Shown: in pieces, positions 49,341-63,318 of the stretch
How the letters are laid out: each line of letters begins with the position of its first letter
How positions within the stretch are numbered: position 1 is the first letter of the stretch
Source of the DNA: Colius striatus
Taxonomy: Eukaryota; Chordata; Aves; Coliiformes; Coliidae
Reading direction: 5' to 3'
NCBI RefSeq assembly: GCF_028858725.1
Contig: NC_084759.1
Coordinates: 97,894,362 to 97,958,361 of the forward strand
DNA: 64,000 nucleotides
Made by a program: the position numbers and the translations under genes
The notes under the pieces: model-generated
Databases searched by the model: none
The model's input: the letters and a program-made list of their open reading frames with translations, nothing else
Told to the model about the DNA's origin: nothing

Positions 49341-49708
49341 TTTCTCCACAGAGGAACTATGGGTTAGGCAAGTTAAATCACACATTTTACCTTGTTCACT
49401 GATCACCATTTTCATGACTACAGTTTTGTCTGCACTTTCCCTTCCCTTACAGATTCCCAAAACTTTATATGTGTTTTGTCAACGTTTTAAAATAATCTGG
49501 GGTCTGCATAATGCTGAGTTTTCTTTATGTGCTTTGGGACAAAAAAAAAAGAGTTTTTGTTAATATATACATTTGGAGCATAAAAGTTTAATCCAGTTTA
49601 GATTTTATTTCTAATGGTTTGTCGCATAGTGTCCTGGAATAATGAGTGCCTAGGGTCCCTGTAAACATGAACATGCCTAAATATCCAGTTGAGTGAGAAA
49701 GTGAGAAT

Positions 49709-50164
49709 CAGGAAACTTCTAGAGAGAGAACAGTGCAGGACCACCAAGATGATCAGGGGACTGGAGCATCTTTCTTATGAGGAAAGGCTGCAGGAACTGG
49801 AACTGTTCAGCCTGGAGAAGGGGAGACTGAGAGGGATCTCATTAATATTTACAAGTATTTAAAAGGTGCATGTCAAGAGGATGGGGTGAGACTTTTTCCT
49901 ATAGTGTCCAGTGATAGGACTAGCGGTAATGGACAAAAGCTGGAACACAAAACGTTCCACTTAAGGAGAAACTTCCTGTGAGGGTGATTGTGCCCTGGCA
50001 CAGGCTGCCCAGGGAGGGTGTGGAGTCTCCTCTGGAAGTTTTCAAAACCAACCTGAATGCATTTCTGTGTGACCTGATCTAGGTGGATCTGACTGAGCAG
50101 GGTGTTTGGACTAGATGATCTTTAGAGGTCCCTTCCAACCCCAGCTGTTCTGTGGTTCTGTGAG
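49709..50164 (+). mobile_element. CR1 LINE, about 455 bp, 5'-truncated
   Basis: The + strand begins in the C-terminal part of ORF2 (CACCAAGATGATCAGGGGAC, encoding the TKMIRG motif) and ends with GGTCCCTTCCAACCCCAGCT and a decayed octamer tail. Sense orientation with ADAMTS5. Frames are broken. Confidence 0.93.
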
Positions 50165-52488
50165 GTAGTTTCGGAAAGCCAGCAAATGTAGCATGCGTGT
50201 GCTAAAGTTAGCCCAGGAGGACATCAGCCATATGTTGAGTTTTCTTAAATTTCACCTTATCTAGAATTCAGGTAGCTCTGGGCATTTGAGATTTAAATGT
50301 CCAAAACTCATTCCTGAATTTAGCATATTAACCTGAAAAGAAGATGACCTAAACTTTTAAGTTGAACTATGAGAAGAAAATATGTGACTTTCATTTTTCG
50401 TTAGTATGACAAGTATCACCACTCCTGTTTTCCCAGAAAAGCAAGCAGGCTTTGGTCTTTTCTCTCAATATGCAGCCATGGGAGGTCAAAGCAGTAACCC
50501 AGTCAATCTGATGGTAGTCCTTCCTCACTTCAAAACAATGGCCGTGCCATTTCCCAGGGGCAGTAGCCTGTACATCCCCATGAGTAAGACTCCAGAGTAA
50601 CTCAGGAAGAGGACTTTTCCCAACAGTGTTCCTCCAGGGCAGCCTTCCACCATTTTGTCTTGTAAAGTCTCTCTTTTTGAGTATCATAAGATCAGCTGAG
50701 GAATAAAATAAACAATTCCCTAATTGTTATGTTCACCAGTTACCCCATATTTTCAATATATCAATATATTTTCAAATATCAATATATGGTCTTCTGTCTT
50801 AAGTCTTGTGCATCTCTTGACTTCAGACATCACATGCTTCTTGGGTGATACCCATTATACAATTTGAGTGAACCTTACTTTCCTCCACATGTGCTGTTCT
50901 GCATTGCTGTGACATTAATGAACAACTTTTAGCCCTTTTGCAGAGTGAGGCATGAGACGGTGGATGTGTGAGTTCTGAATACCACCCAACCCCACCTTCC
51001 TCTCACAGGGCCTGCGGTGGGAACACTGTTGCAGGAAGTCGGAAAGTCGTATTTAATTCCTTCCTCTGCTTGAGGGATTTTAAGTCTGTATCGCCCACTT
51101 CCCTGGAGGGTTCCTTAGCCGGTAGGTTGTAAGCTGTTCCAGGTGTTAAGGAAACTTTCCACCCCTCTAACCAAAGCTATGTCACTGTTTAGCAAGTAAT
51201 TTAAGATTCATATGGTGAGAGGGAGAGAAATCGTGGCCTGAAGCTGCTGACTGGAGAGCACCACTTAGAACACTGCAGTCTGGGTTCCCAAAACACAGAG
51301 ACTGTTTCTGTAATTTACTGAAGGACTGTTCTATGTAAAATACAGAGGCAGACTGAGAAATTGGGATGAAAAATTCTATCCCTTTGTGAAATAGCATAGG
51401 CAGTAGCTGCAGTCAGGGCTAGGGTAACCTTTGGCACGTGCAGACCTTCACTTTAGGACATAGTCTGGTGTAGACCATAGGACACTCTCCTATGAAACAT
51501 GCATCATTATTAAAAGGAATCTGAAGCTAATCACCACCGTATTGGGCAAAAGCTTTAACTGATGAGCTATTATAAAGAAATCAAAAAAGCAAGGGATGAA
51601 ACACACAGAGATGTAAAAGCTGTTAGCTGAGCTTTAAAAGATGGGGATGTGCAACTGTGCCTGGTGAAAAGCCTAATCCTGTTGGTTTCTCATACATTTG
51701 GTAAAGTCAGTAGGCTTAGCTTCCCTCAGGGGCAAAGATGGAGAAACATTAAGCATTTCAACCCTAATCATGCTTTAGTATGAGCGAAGTGCTAAGCTAC
51801 TCAGGACTGTAAAACTGTGGCACTTTGTGGCCCATAAGGTCACAAACTGCAAGCCCTGTGAAGACAAGAGGATGTGTCAGCCAATTTTGTTCTTCTGCCC
51901 TTACATTCCACCAAACTGTTCACAGTTTGAAACTACTGTAATGCAAATAGAGGACCAGCCTCTTCATTCTTTCTTTAGAAGTATCAAGAAACACTCTTCT
52001 GCCACTATTTGGAGGCAATTACATGAGTATGCAGAGCTGAGTTAGATTTTAAATAGATGCCACACACCAGAGCAAAACCTGATTTTAAGTGTCATGTGAG
52101 TATCTGCTCTATTAGTCTGTTTTTAACAAAAAAATATTTTCAAGGGAAATAAAAACTTGCAATGTACTTCTGGACACTTTACTTCATAGGAGTCTGAGAC
52201 CATTTTCCAAGACTGCCCAGGAAAAATAAAATTGGCTACTGATGCTGGTAACAAGTAATCCATAGCCAATACAGCTACAGGAGGTTTAAGTCAAAAGAAA
52301 TGTTGCCATAAAGGTTTAAGTCAGTGGAAGCGTACACAGATGTGATTTTCAATAACATCAGTTGAAATTACGCAGTTGGGAAGGACTATGTAGCTAGAGA
52401 ATGGTGAGTTGACCCAATAGCTTTTCAGAATATTTGTCTCAGAGATGCCACTTGATAGGCTTCAATTATGTATACAGTATATTGGCAG

Positions 52489-53132
52489 AATCAGAGAATG
52501 GTAGGGGTTGGAAAGGACCTCAAGAGATCATCTAGTCCAACCCTTTGCTAAAGCAGGTTCACCTTGGTCAGGTCACACAGGAACATGTCCCGGCAGGTTC
52601 TACAACTGGCAGCCTGTACCAGTGCTTTATCACCCTCATAGGAAAAAACCTTTTCCCCATGTCAAGCGGAACTTCCTGTGTTCCAGCTTGTGTCTGTTAC
52701 CCCTTGTCCTGTCACTGAGCACTGCAGTAAAAAGACTCATCTCATCCTCTCAACACCACTCTTTAGTTATTTATAAGCATTGATAAGGTTCTCCCTCCGT
52801 TTTCTCCAGGCTAACCAGCCCCTGGTCTCTCAGCCTTTCCTTGTCAGAGAGATGTTCCAGTTCCCTGATCATCTTGGTAGCCCTCTGATGGACTCTGTCT
52901 AGAAGTTCCCTGTCTCTTTTGAGCTGAGTGAGCCCAGAACTGGACACAGTGGTCCAGATGGGGCCTCACCAGGGCAGAGTAGTGGATGAGGAGAACACCC
53001 CTAGACCTGCTGGCCACACTCTTCTTAATACACCACAGAATGCCATTTGCCTTCCTGGCTATGAAGACACATTGCTGGCTCATGTTTTAATTTGCTGTCC
53101 ACCAGAATTCCCAGGTCCTTCTCTGCAGAGAT
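52489..53132 (-). mobile_element. CR1 LINE, about 640 bp, 5'-truncated
   Basis: The 3' end at 52489 (GAATGGTAGGGGTTGGAAAG, then ATCTAGTCCAACCC) places it in the same subfamily as 4560, 33453 and 63429. The minus strand reads [16 protein letters not shown] and [14 protein letters not shown] of the ORF2 C-terminus (53083-52844). A frameshift and substitutions make it non-functional. Antisense to ADAMTS5 in intron 1. Confidence 0.94.
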
Positions 53133-54300
53133 GAGATATACATCACATGTACTATGTGATGCTACAAATAGAAATAAGGTTCAAATCATGCAGAGGCAAG
53201 AAAAATAAAGAATAAATGACACAAGTTGGGAACATAATGGAGCTGACTCTTCAGTAACCTGCCAAAGTGATTATTGACAATGTCAGCATTAGCTTAAAAA
53301 AAACCCTCACTGAGGTCTGAAGTCTGCAACAAAAAGCAGAAGGCTCAGCACATGGTCACTGTTCAAAGCACAGCCAATGCATGCCCCGCTCTAGCAGCAG
53401 ATGGGCAACCCTTAGACATCTCTAATAAATAAGAGCTTCATACAAAGAAGATAACACCAGAAAATATTTCCTGTCATTGTTTGCAAGGTCCTTTACAAGA
53501 CTCTTTCACTGCTGCCCAGCTGAAATTCAGTAGACAGATGCTGGGGAGGCAGTGAGGATGTAAGTCACAAGGGCTTTATGTATCACTGCCCACCACTTTC
53601 TGACCACAGTGTGATCACTCTGCTCTCTATTCCTTTATGGGGATCATTGGTTCCACACTGTCTGAGGACAGCTGTTTTCTAGCTGTCCATGGGGTATTGG
53701 AAGAGCTAGGTAATTTTCCAGAGAAGCAATTTTCAGAAGGATTTATTTTCTGCTGTGGGATTTCCTTGGAGCGATGTTTAACTGATACAAGCCTTCAAGA
53801 AAATCAGTTTATCTGACTCAAAGTTAAGGTATTTCATAAAGGAACTGTAAAGCCTGCTTTGCTTTGTCTAGACAACTGTTACGCAAATGAGCAGTGCTTT
53901 GGAAGTTAGTAATGGGATGCTGAAATGTGTGTGTATGTGTCATACTCTCAGAAATGACAGAAATGGAGGAGCAGCAGTTTGATGAAGGGACTGGATTTCT
54001 GAAGAAGACCCAGTGCAGTGTGATGTCAGTAGCACGTAACATATGAAAAGTAATCAAACATTGCTATGGTCATTTTATATAGGTGCATAGCTATTTTTTT
54101 ATGTCTAATGAGGGTAGCATAATGCAATCCTGTGCATAGCTTTCAAAATGTTGAGGGTGGGATTACTAACTAGCCAAGAGTTATAAGGGCTGCTTGCAGT
54201 TAACATCCCTGTCGTAACTTTCCATGCTCCACATGTCCCATCAGAAGTAAAAAGTTTATGAGATTGCCTGCTTAGAAATATTATATTCATTTAATTATAC

Positions 54301-54480
54301 TCGTGTCATCAAGTCTGGAGAATCCTTTTGAGCTCCAATTGCATCTGCTAATAGAGCTTCATAGCGATATCACTGGCATGGCTTCTTGTATGCAAATGGA
54401 AATAGTCATGCACTGATTTATGTGTATGCTGATATAATTGTGCCCACACTGGGAGCAGTACCAATGTAAGTATCTACATA
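54301..54480. promoter_or_regulatory. Possible intronic conserved element with octamer motif
   Basis: A stretch free of repeats and low-complexity sequence, with a perfect POU octamer ATGCAAAT at 54390-54397 and TAAT-type words around it. Its texture resembles conserved noncoding elements, but conservation cannot be judged from one sequence. Confidence 0.15.
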
Positions 54481-56012
54481 ATAATGACACTGAAATACAA
54501 CAAAAGACAAAAGGACACAGAATCTTCATTAAGAGACAAGCTCTAAATTAATGCATTTTTAACTGTTATTGACCATGTCAACCTGGGAATAATTTAGACC
54601 TCCTCCTGTAAGCTGATTTCTATGTGACTGATGCGCTTTCTGGTACTTCTGTGAGATTTTCAGTTCAAGTGCTTGTGTGGATTCAGTTCAAATTATGCTA
54701 ATATAAAGGGATCTTACTTCCTGTACAGTTTACATTCATTTATTTAGATGAATTATATCACCGTGAAAAGGTACTTTTATTGATACTACACACAGGCATT
54801 TTTTCAGAGTTTTGTTACTCATGCTGCTGTAGGTAAACCCCTTACAGTTACGTTTATGTAGAGTTTACTATGTAAAATGTACCCTTAGGCTGAAAGGGAC
54901 AGATTCGGAAGTGATACCTAAAGGTTTAAATGTTTATGAACCCAAGCAAAAGTGATGGGAGTGTAAGTATCTTCCTTGATGAATATTCCTCTGATGTTTG
55001 ACGCTGTAATAGCACAACCTCACTCCTGGCCTCTTCCAGCATTGGTCCACAGATGCTGAAAATGATAGGAAGTTTACTTTCCGAAATAAAACAGGGAGAA
55101 AATTGTATTTCTTTCAAAGTAACTGAAAATGGGCATCCTTACTCCATACCTTACCATGCAGAGACAAAAGCAAGTTCTGGGACTCTCATTGGATGTCAAC
55201 GGTGGGAGCCAGTGAGGTTAGAAAGAAAATTGTCTGTATATTATTTGTATTGCTGCAGAATCAAATTTTTTCTTAAGCCATAGATTATACCTGCAAAAAT
55301 AGGGAAGCTGAAGTCCTTATGAACTTTACTCCTCTCTCCTTGTGAGGCTGTCTTGTTCATTGGTACTGTGACATTTAAATCTTGGCATTAAGTAGCACCA
55401 AACATGCACTTACCAAAAAGAGTTCAGAGACACTTGGAAGCCAGGACTGATTTTAAGTTTCTTGGTCTATAAATGTAATATTGTTATGTAATTTTAGCTT
55501 GAAAATTTCTTAGTTTCTTCTTGGAGGGGAAAAAAAAAAGCACTCAGACACTTTTTTTTTTTTTCGGAAGAGGTGCTCTGTCACAGTATCCTGAATCTCA
55601 GTGTGTTTGAATCTTGTGCATTTTCAAGTTTGCCTACATTTGAAACTCGTAGTCAGAGAACATTGTTGACCCAAAGCCTCGTATAGGATATCTGTTATTC
55701 AGATGGAATAATTATGAAAGAAATTCATCATAAAAGGACAAGAGGAGAAGAGACTTAAAAATTAAGGAAAAATACTCTTGGATCATTTTGATAACAACAA
55801 CTTGATAATATTGTTATGCCTTGAAAATGACAATTTCATTCAACCACAATGAATTGTGGAAGTGTTCCAAATACCACAATACCTACTTTTCCTTCTCAAC
55901 CAAAGAGCACATATATATGTTCATTCAGACTAGAAGAATTCTCTCTGCTTCAGCAAGAGCACTGAAAAGTAACTGCTGAGGATTAAAACACTATGCCTGA
56001 CCAAAGCTGCCT

Positions 56013-56039
56013 TCATCATTATCATTATCATTATCATCT
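56013..56039. repeat. (ATCATT)n hexanucleotide repeat
   Basis: Roughly four units of TCATTA/ATCATT in tandem, in intron 1. Confidence 0.85.
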
Positions 56040-56762
56040 TAGAGTGGGAAGAAGAAGCAGCTAATGCCACATGCATGAGTTTTGGAGATATCCCATGCCT
56101 ATGAGCAGAAAACATGATTGAGTTGTTGCGCTAACAAGACTAGGAATCAAAGGATTTTACACTCTGTCATATCACTGACTTTTTAAGCAACCTCTGAGAA
56201 TTGCTTAAATACTTAGTATGTTGGGTAATACATTATTAATCATTGTACTACTTGACAGATGTGTTGTGAGGTTTAATGTATAACAGTCTCGTTTCTTCAT
56301 GTACAAGTGTAAGACTTGTTTTTGGAAAAGAAAGATGGTCTCTGATGAAGGATTGGTCAGGAATCTGAAGCTTTCATGGTCACCTTCTGTAAATAAAGAG
56401 AAGATTCTATTTTTATTGTCAATGAAGACATGGTTCTACAGCATGTAATTTGAGTACCTAACTCAAGTGCAAGTTTGAGCCTCTGTATACACAGCAAAAA
56501 TACAAATTTACCTAACAATAGTTAATTACAGAAAGTATCCAAATCCCATTAAACTCAATGAAAGTACTCTCACTGACCTTAGCAGGAGTGGGATTGGATC
56601 ATCATGCTTTTAAACTGCATCAGCATATTTAGACAGAAGCTTTTTCCTGATGTTTTTATCCAGGTTCTGCTGTTTCCAAAGGGCTGTTGACTTTAACCTG
56701 TTGTTACCAATCCCTGTAAAAATTTATTTTAATGTTTTTATTTTTTTTTCCTTCCTGGGCAG

Positions 56763-56895
56763 GATTTATGTGGGCATCATTCATGTGATACTCTGGGAAT
56801 GGCAGACGTTGGGACCATATGCTCTCCTGAGCGCAGCTGTGCAGTGATTGAAGATGACGGCCTCCATGCAGCTTTTACAGTGGCTCACGAAATTG
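56763..56895 (+). CDS. ADAMTS5: ADAMTS5, coding exon 2
   Basis: Encodes residues 312-355 plus the first base of codon 356 (133 bp, entered in phase 0, left in phase 1). The peptide begins [17 protein letters not shown] and ends FTVAHEI, matching the vertebrate ADAMTS5 catalytic domain almost residue for residue, with cysteines at 314, 319, 331 and 337. His353 and Glu354 are the first zinc ligand and catalytic glutamate of the HExxHxxGxxH motif; the motif is completed by exon 3, beyond the window. The acceptor is TTCCTGGGCAG|GAT and the donor ATTG|GTATGC. Codon use is ordinary (GAT, TTA, TCA, ACT), in contrast to the GC-saturated exon 1. Confidence 0.97.
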
Positions 56896-59800
56896 GTATG
56901 CAGTGCCTTTTCTGTTCCCTTGCCAAATCAAACACTTGTAACAGCTGCATTAGTAACCAAAATACTTTGCAATTAATTCCAGATTTCCCCTGGTCCAGAT
57001 ACTCACTTGGGGATTAAGGCTGTATACATATGCACTTCAGGGTTAACTAATAAGGGATCAGGAGGCAAGTGAAGGCGCACAGTAGGTGTTTCCTTTCTGA
57101 CAGTGTCATTCCTAAGCAGTAGTTGAAGTGAAAATTCAAAGGCTGCTGCTACTGTCCAAAGATGTCAATATGTGTCACTCCTGAGAAAGCATTTGACCCA
57201 TCTATTGTAATTCACATGCATTTAGTGCTCACACAGTGGAAAATAGCTCACCTTTTTGAACTACGTCTGTGCTTGACAGTTACAAACTTTTTCTTGGGAC
57301 CTGCAGAGAAAGGTTACTGTGGGAAAAAAAAACCGCATAATTCTAATTTTTTTCCAAGTATATGGAAATTCCACGTTTATGGTAAAATACAATACTGATG
57401 TGAATCCTAAAATAAGTAAAATAGGTGGTAAAGGTTTGGTAAAATAAGCTGTTTGACTTTGTTTTGATTTCCACCTCGATGGGCCTTACACGTACCCTTC
57501 AGAAGGAGGTAAGGTAGAATTAGTGACAGAAGAAAGTTCATATTCTGGGGTATTATGTCTAGCATGATGTATTCCTTCAGAGAGACTGCTGCCATCTTGA
57601 TTATTTTTAATTTACTAATGTTTTGTATTTTTTAAATTTACTAATGTAATGTTCACTGTAAATACATTTGATATGAAGGCTCACTTTGGTGAGTGAACTG
57701 GAATTTGAAAGTAGAGATTTTTTTGTTTCCCTAAAATTCTTGGAAAGAAATAACAAGGAAAGGAGAACTTTCAGAGAGAGCCAATTGCTGAATTGCCTTA
57801 TACCTCATGCCAAACCAAAGTAAAGTTTGCTTTGGGAGTATCATTGCAGTAGTTCAGTTTTCAAGTAGCTAGCAGGTAGAGCCTAAGAGTTGTGTGCTTT
57901 ACATATACATCTGGCTCAGTAACCGGAGGTCACCAAGTATAAAAAAGCAGCTGACTTGTCACTGACCTGACCCTTCAACGATTAGTGAACCTGATCCTAC
58001 TGCTCTTATGGTGCTACAAGGACATGGAATCAGTCGTGGCTGGAAAGGCATCATGGGTTGCATAAAAGCATAAAATGTTGTGGCAGTATGGGTCCCCAAA
58101 CCAGAACTTTTATTTTTATAGACAAGAATATAGTTAGAAAATAAAAAACTCTTCTGAAATCACTAGTTTAGAACATTTGGAGATGAGTACAGAGATATAT
58201 CAAATACAGCTTCACATCAGATGAGTTTAGTGGCATCAAACCTGGATGCTGTGAATGATTATGTCAATGATCATGCCAAAGACGAATAATAAACCTCATC
58301 TAGAACTAAGACAAGTAGATGGATGGCAAACTCAGCCTGTCACTCAAAGTCCAGTCTTCCAGAAGGACTGCTTTTATCTTCTTGCATCTAGAAGTGATGC
58401 GTACTGCTGAAGGTTAGCAGGCATTGGTGAGGTTGGATGAGGGTGCCAGTCTTGGTGTATGTAGTGTGTGAGGAGGTGAGTAATGTATCTCAGCTATTTA
58501 ATCAGCAATAAGTACATGTTTAGATAGGTTAATGATGGAAGAACACAGATCAATAAAGATACGGATGAGCAGTAATATACATATTCTTACCTTGAATTCC
58601 ACAAAAAGAAAATATAAACAAAAATGAATTATTTTTAGTGATCTAGAAGCACATTTTTGAAAAAGAGCCATTTTCTTACCTAGACATTTACAGGAATCTG
58701 TAAAAGCTATAATTTTAAATGTATAAAAAGGCATGAGTTGAAACGAATAAATAAGTAACCTAATGGACAGAAAAATTCTAGTTTGAGGGTTTTTTAGAAT
58801 AACATCCTTTTTTTTTTCTCTGCTTGCCATAGGATTTTAAGAAAGGAAGGGTGTCAAGTCACAGAATGATCTTTGTGTGTGTGGCCTGAAGTGGGGGAAG
58901 TTGAGAAGAAAACACAGCTAAAATTGCTTTAGTACTTACATGAAATTAAAGGTCAAAAACAGATGAAAAATAAGAGTGTGGCATGGATACCCTTTAGTTA
59001 AGCACTTTGGGGAAAACCCTGCTTTATTTTATTTGGAGACTAGACTTCTTCCTACATTTCAGAAGTCTTAAAGTTCCCCCTGTCCTGTGGGTAGGGTGTA
59101 GCTTTAATTTTACAGTGGCTTAGTTATTCGTGGAATTTAACTGGCAACATAGGAGATGCCCTGCAAGACAGAGGGGATGCTGAGGGCTCTGAGCCTAAAG
59201 TGCTCCTTTCTGTCAGCATGAAGAGCAAAGTGAGCTGCTGAGTCCATCAGACTGGCCGTCTGCAGGTTTTTTAAATAATCTTGCTGTGTGTGCAGGGGTA
59301 GCAGATGCAGCATCATCAACGTGATCGGGAGACTAGCCATGTGTGCTCACTTTGACATCCAAGACAATCTGAATGCTCTTGTTTCCTCGTTGAAGGATCC
59401 AAGAGCATTTTTGAGGATCAGGTTATTTCTCTGGAAGGCCACCAAAGTAAATGGAACTGCAGCTCAACCAAACCAGATGATGCACACCCCAGGAGCTGTG
59501 CAGGTTGCATACATGCTCAGGAAGCCAAAAGGCAGCCTGCTACAGAATAAAGCCTGCCGCTTCTGTTGCCAGGGTTTCTACTACATCGTGTGTTAGATGT
59601 TTGTTTTATTTCTTTCAGATAAAATAAATTGACCAGTGAATTGAGGGCAGGGGCACAAGGGGGAGTATGAGTGAGCAGCACTAATGGGCAAAATCTCCAA
59701 AGAGCTGTAAATGATAGCACAGAAAGAAATAGATGCAACCAAATTCTTAGTACAACTAATTAACTGACAAAAAGAGGTAGGACCTGAATCTTATCCTACT

Positions 59801-61334
59801 TGTAAATAGGAATATTGGGAATAATTTGACTACAATGTCAAATGCAGAAAACGAGAATCGTGCAACAAAAAAAACAGGAGAAAACTTTGTAACTTTGAAC
59901 ATGATAATCCAGTTTCTCCTCAGAAGAAGGGGAGCAGTGCTGATAGCATAAATGTTATTTTTAAATTATAGCCTGTCAAGATATTCAGCTACTAATGGTA
60001 AATCTATAGATAGTTGTTTTCTAGCAGGAGCCATGCTGCTGTCAGTTTGGATAGAAGTAGCTTTGCTGTGACAAATACAGTCTTATTGATTCTTGCTTAA
60101 ACACATCAGTTCAGCTCCATATTGTGGCATATGAATGTCTTTTTTGACTTTAAGCAGCTCCTTCAGTTACGTCTCCATAGCTTTGCAGGGATATCTGAGC
60201 TAGCTTAGGCACAATAAGTAGACATTCTCCAAGTCGTTGTTATCAACCTATTCTCTGTAAAATAAATAAAATAATTCTTATTTCATGCATTTCCCTGCTT
60301 CACAGAGATTTGTATGTAATGTTTTCCTTAGTTCAGCACTAGCATATTGTTTCTCCATATATCCCATATTAAATACCCATAAGGAAACAGAAGGTAACTA
60401 GATTCCTACTCTAATACTTTTGAGTTGGAGATTTGTCGCTTATACAGTGTTGAATTTTAAGGCAAGCTGTGCATCCCATGAAGAAAAGCATGATCCAACA
60501 TTACCAACAGACACAATCAAAAAATTTTAAGTTACCCTTGATATCTCTTGAAATAGGATATATCCAATACATGGCAATTCCTTATTTAGTAGCCTGGTCT
60601 TGCATTTTGTGATGCAGTCACATTTAGAAGTTTCTACTGACTCTGGTTCTTCCTATGCTGGAATCCTGCATGCTTCAGTACAGACAGCAAACCATCCTAA
60701 AGGGTTTATCATGTACAAAAGCAAAATGAGAAGAGTTCAAGAGAAAATAAGTGAAGCTGCTGCTTGTTTTATCAATAGGTAATTTCCCAAAATCACAAAG
60801 CAAGTCTGAATGAAGCCAGGAATTAAACTTGTCTCTGCAGTTTCGATCTAGTTCTTAAATACAAAAGCATCTTTCCTGTAGCAGACAAAGCTCCAGTTTA
60901 GTTCAACGAGAGTTACATGGGTCTAATAACTTAAATTATATTCATCTTTATTCTTTCTATCAATCTTGAAGAACTCTTTTTCTTTTTTTACAGAGAAGAT
61001 ACAGTGAAAGCATTGCCTTTTTGCTCAATGGTAATGTTCGTTTGACCTTTTGCAAAGTTCCTGTTTCTCTGTTATGCAGCCATTCTGGCATGCTATTACT
61101 CCTTCTATCCTCCTGAGTAATATGGTTTACTGATGTTCTTTCCAAGTATTTTATTTTTAGAATATAGCTTTAAAATTACTACATGGAACTAATTAAACCT
61201 CTGTTCATTAGTTTCCTTTTATCTTTTTACATGTAACTCTAGAGAAGGGAAGGCCAAAGCAGAGAATAAAAGCAGTCTTCAATTATATTTTAAAGATTAT
61301 GGCAAAAGTTTACGTAATAAATCATTCTTCGTGT

Positions 61335-61615
61335 CCACCTGGGAGAGCACAAAGGGCAATGGCCTTAAATTGCAGCTAGGGAGATTTACTTTAAGGATTA
61401 GCCAAAATTGTCTAACCAGAAGGACAGTTAAAGTCAGGAATTAATTGCCTGGGGAGGCTGTGAAATCTCCATTACTGGAGGTTAGCAGGAGCTGACTGGC
61501 TAAAATAGTTGTGGCTTAGAGGACGCTGATTCTACCCTAGGGTGGAGGAAGAAGTGCACAAGATGGCTTTTCAGGGTCTCCTCTCAGCCTCATTCTCTGT
61601 GGTTATGTGGAGTTA
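61335..61615 (+). mobile_element. Old, degraded CR1-type LINE fragment
   Basis: Weak but ordered matches to CR1 3' landmarks: GGCAATGGCCTTAAATTGCA, GGGAGATTTACTTTAAGGAT, CTGGGGAGGCTGTGAAATCT and CCATTACTGGAGG. The spelling fits older subfamilies shared with other sauropsids more than the avian-type copies nearby. The 3' end is lost in decay. Confidence 0.6.
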
Positions 61616-63318
61616 CCACAACTTCCTCCACAGCTGTACTGTGCATCACCTAAAATCGAGGAACTTTACAGAAACTTTAAACTAGAAAACATTTTTAATA
61701 CTAAATCTGTTTCAGCGTGCCATCATGCTGTGGCATCTGCTACCACCGAGGACAAAATATTGTGAGCGCTGTCAGCAAAGTGTTTTAGCAGTGCTTTATA
61801 AGTGAGCATAATTTTATGTAAAGAAGCTGTTTTAGAATTGAAGCATCACTCCTGGGGTCCCCGCTCATGTGTTCACCAAAATACATCAAAATACCATTTT
61901 GCTCTGGGTGGACTGAAAATATTTATTCAGAGCCTGAGCCTGTATTTGAGTTGTAGGGTCTGTGGAAAGAGGGACGTATTTCCCATGTCTAACCTATGTA
62001 ACCTTCATAGGAAACTGTATGAGTCTGACTCTTCCTCAGAAAAAAATTAAACCATTAACAATGTGTATGCTAGTGAAATGGTAATCTTGCTTTTGATGTT
62101 CATAGAAGAGTCAAAAAATACTCTATTTCCATATTTTACTACATATGCTCATTTTATATACACTCAAAAGTAACTAAATACAATCACCTTTTCTTTTCCA
62201 CTGTTGAACATGTAGCCCTTTGATTTCAAGGCTGTCAAGATAAAGCAGATAAAGACAAACTTCAGATTTGACGGGTACAAGTCTTTTGTAGCCTCTCATT
62301 TCAAGAGGGATACGTTGCCAGGGGCACAGAATCTCATAGACACATGAAAAAATGGTGAAGGTTATCTGACTTTCATATTATGTTTCCTTCGTGACAGATG
62401 AAGTTTAGGCAAATATCCAGGAAATCGTAATCAGGCAGATTAGCTTCCTTAAACCAACAAAAAAGGGAGAGAAAGTACACTCATCCCAGCCTTTGCTGAT
62501 GACAGACATCAGGAAAATTGGTTGATTCCTTCTCTTTGAACCTCTTTCAAAGTTCTGTCTAAAATTCTGCTCGCAGAAGCTCTTGAATTAAGCCCTCGTG
62601 AACCAATCCCCTTCGGTTAACAGCAAAGATAGTGAGTCAAAGCTAAGACTTCACATAAGGTGCAGAGTGGGGCAGAAAATTTAACTGGTGCTTCAAAAAA
62701 CAAAAATTAGCTGTACAGAAGGTTGCGTGTTCAAATGTTGGGTAAAAATTCTTGGCTTGCCCAACAATATTTATATTAACTTACAATGTTATGTGTAATA
62801 TATAATTGTTGCACCTGCAGCACACATGGTGCACAAAACAAACCCTTTTTAGTGAAGTTGAGACAATTTTTATGGGAAAGTGGAGAAGTGGAAGGAAGAA
62901 ATAGATATGATGTAGAAAAATTGAAACCTCAGGTTTTGGATATGCTGGAGATTTTCTTTAGCCACCACATACTTTGAGAACCATTGCCCTCTTAACATAT
63001 GTGAAGTTATTTTGACAGAGCAATAAGGAGATGGATAGACAAGTTGTCAACCATAGACTTCAAGAAGTGACTCAGACATACTACTAACATTGCCCGAGTT
63101 TTCAGTGGTTTTCTGGAGTTGTGCTGATCTTTGTGTAGACGTAACCTCATGAAGAATTAGATTAAACAAACATTATGCTTTGAAAAGCTGGTACACTTCC
63201 TAAAACATCAAAGCCAAATATATGGAGTGAAATATCAGTATCTCTGCAACTGTAAGGGAACTGAGAGTGAAATTGCGTAATGTTTCAGAGCAATCATTAT
63301 CAAAAATTATCTTAATAA

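Larger units (their letters stand above)
44856..56762 (+). other. ADAMTS5: ADAMTS5 intron 1
   Basis: Bounded by donor GTAGGC at 44856 and acceptor TTCCTGGGCAG ending at 56762, with a strong T-rich tract (about 56728-56752) before it. Length is 11,907 bp and the phase is 0. It contains CR1 fragments at 49213, 49709 and 52489, simple repeats, and candidate regulatory motifs. Other open frames in it, up to about 136 codons near 44976-45386, have no domain support. Confidence 0.93.

Noticed and set aside
59288..59596. 102-codon frame in intron 2
   Set aside because: No recognisable family and no convincing flanking splice sites; within chance expectation for this length of DNA.
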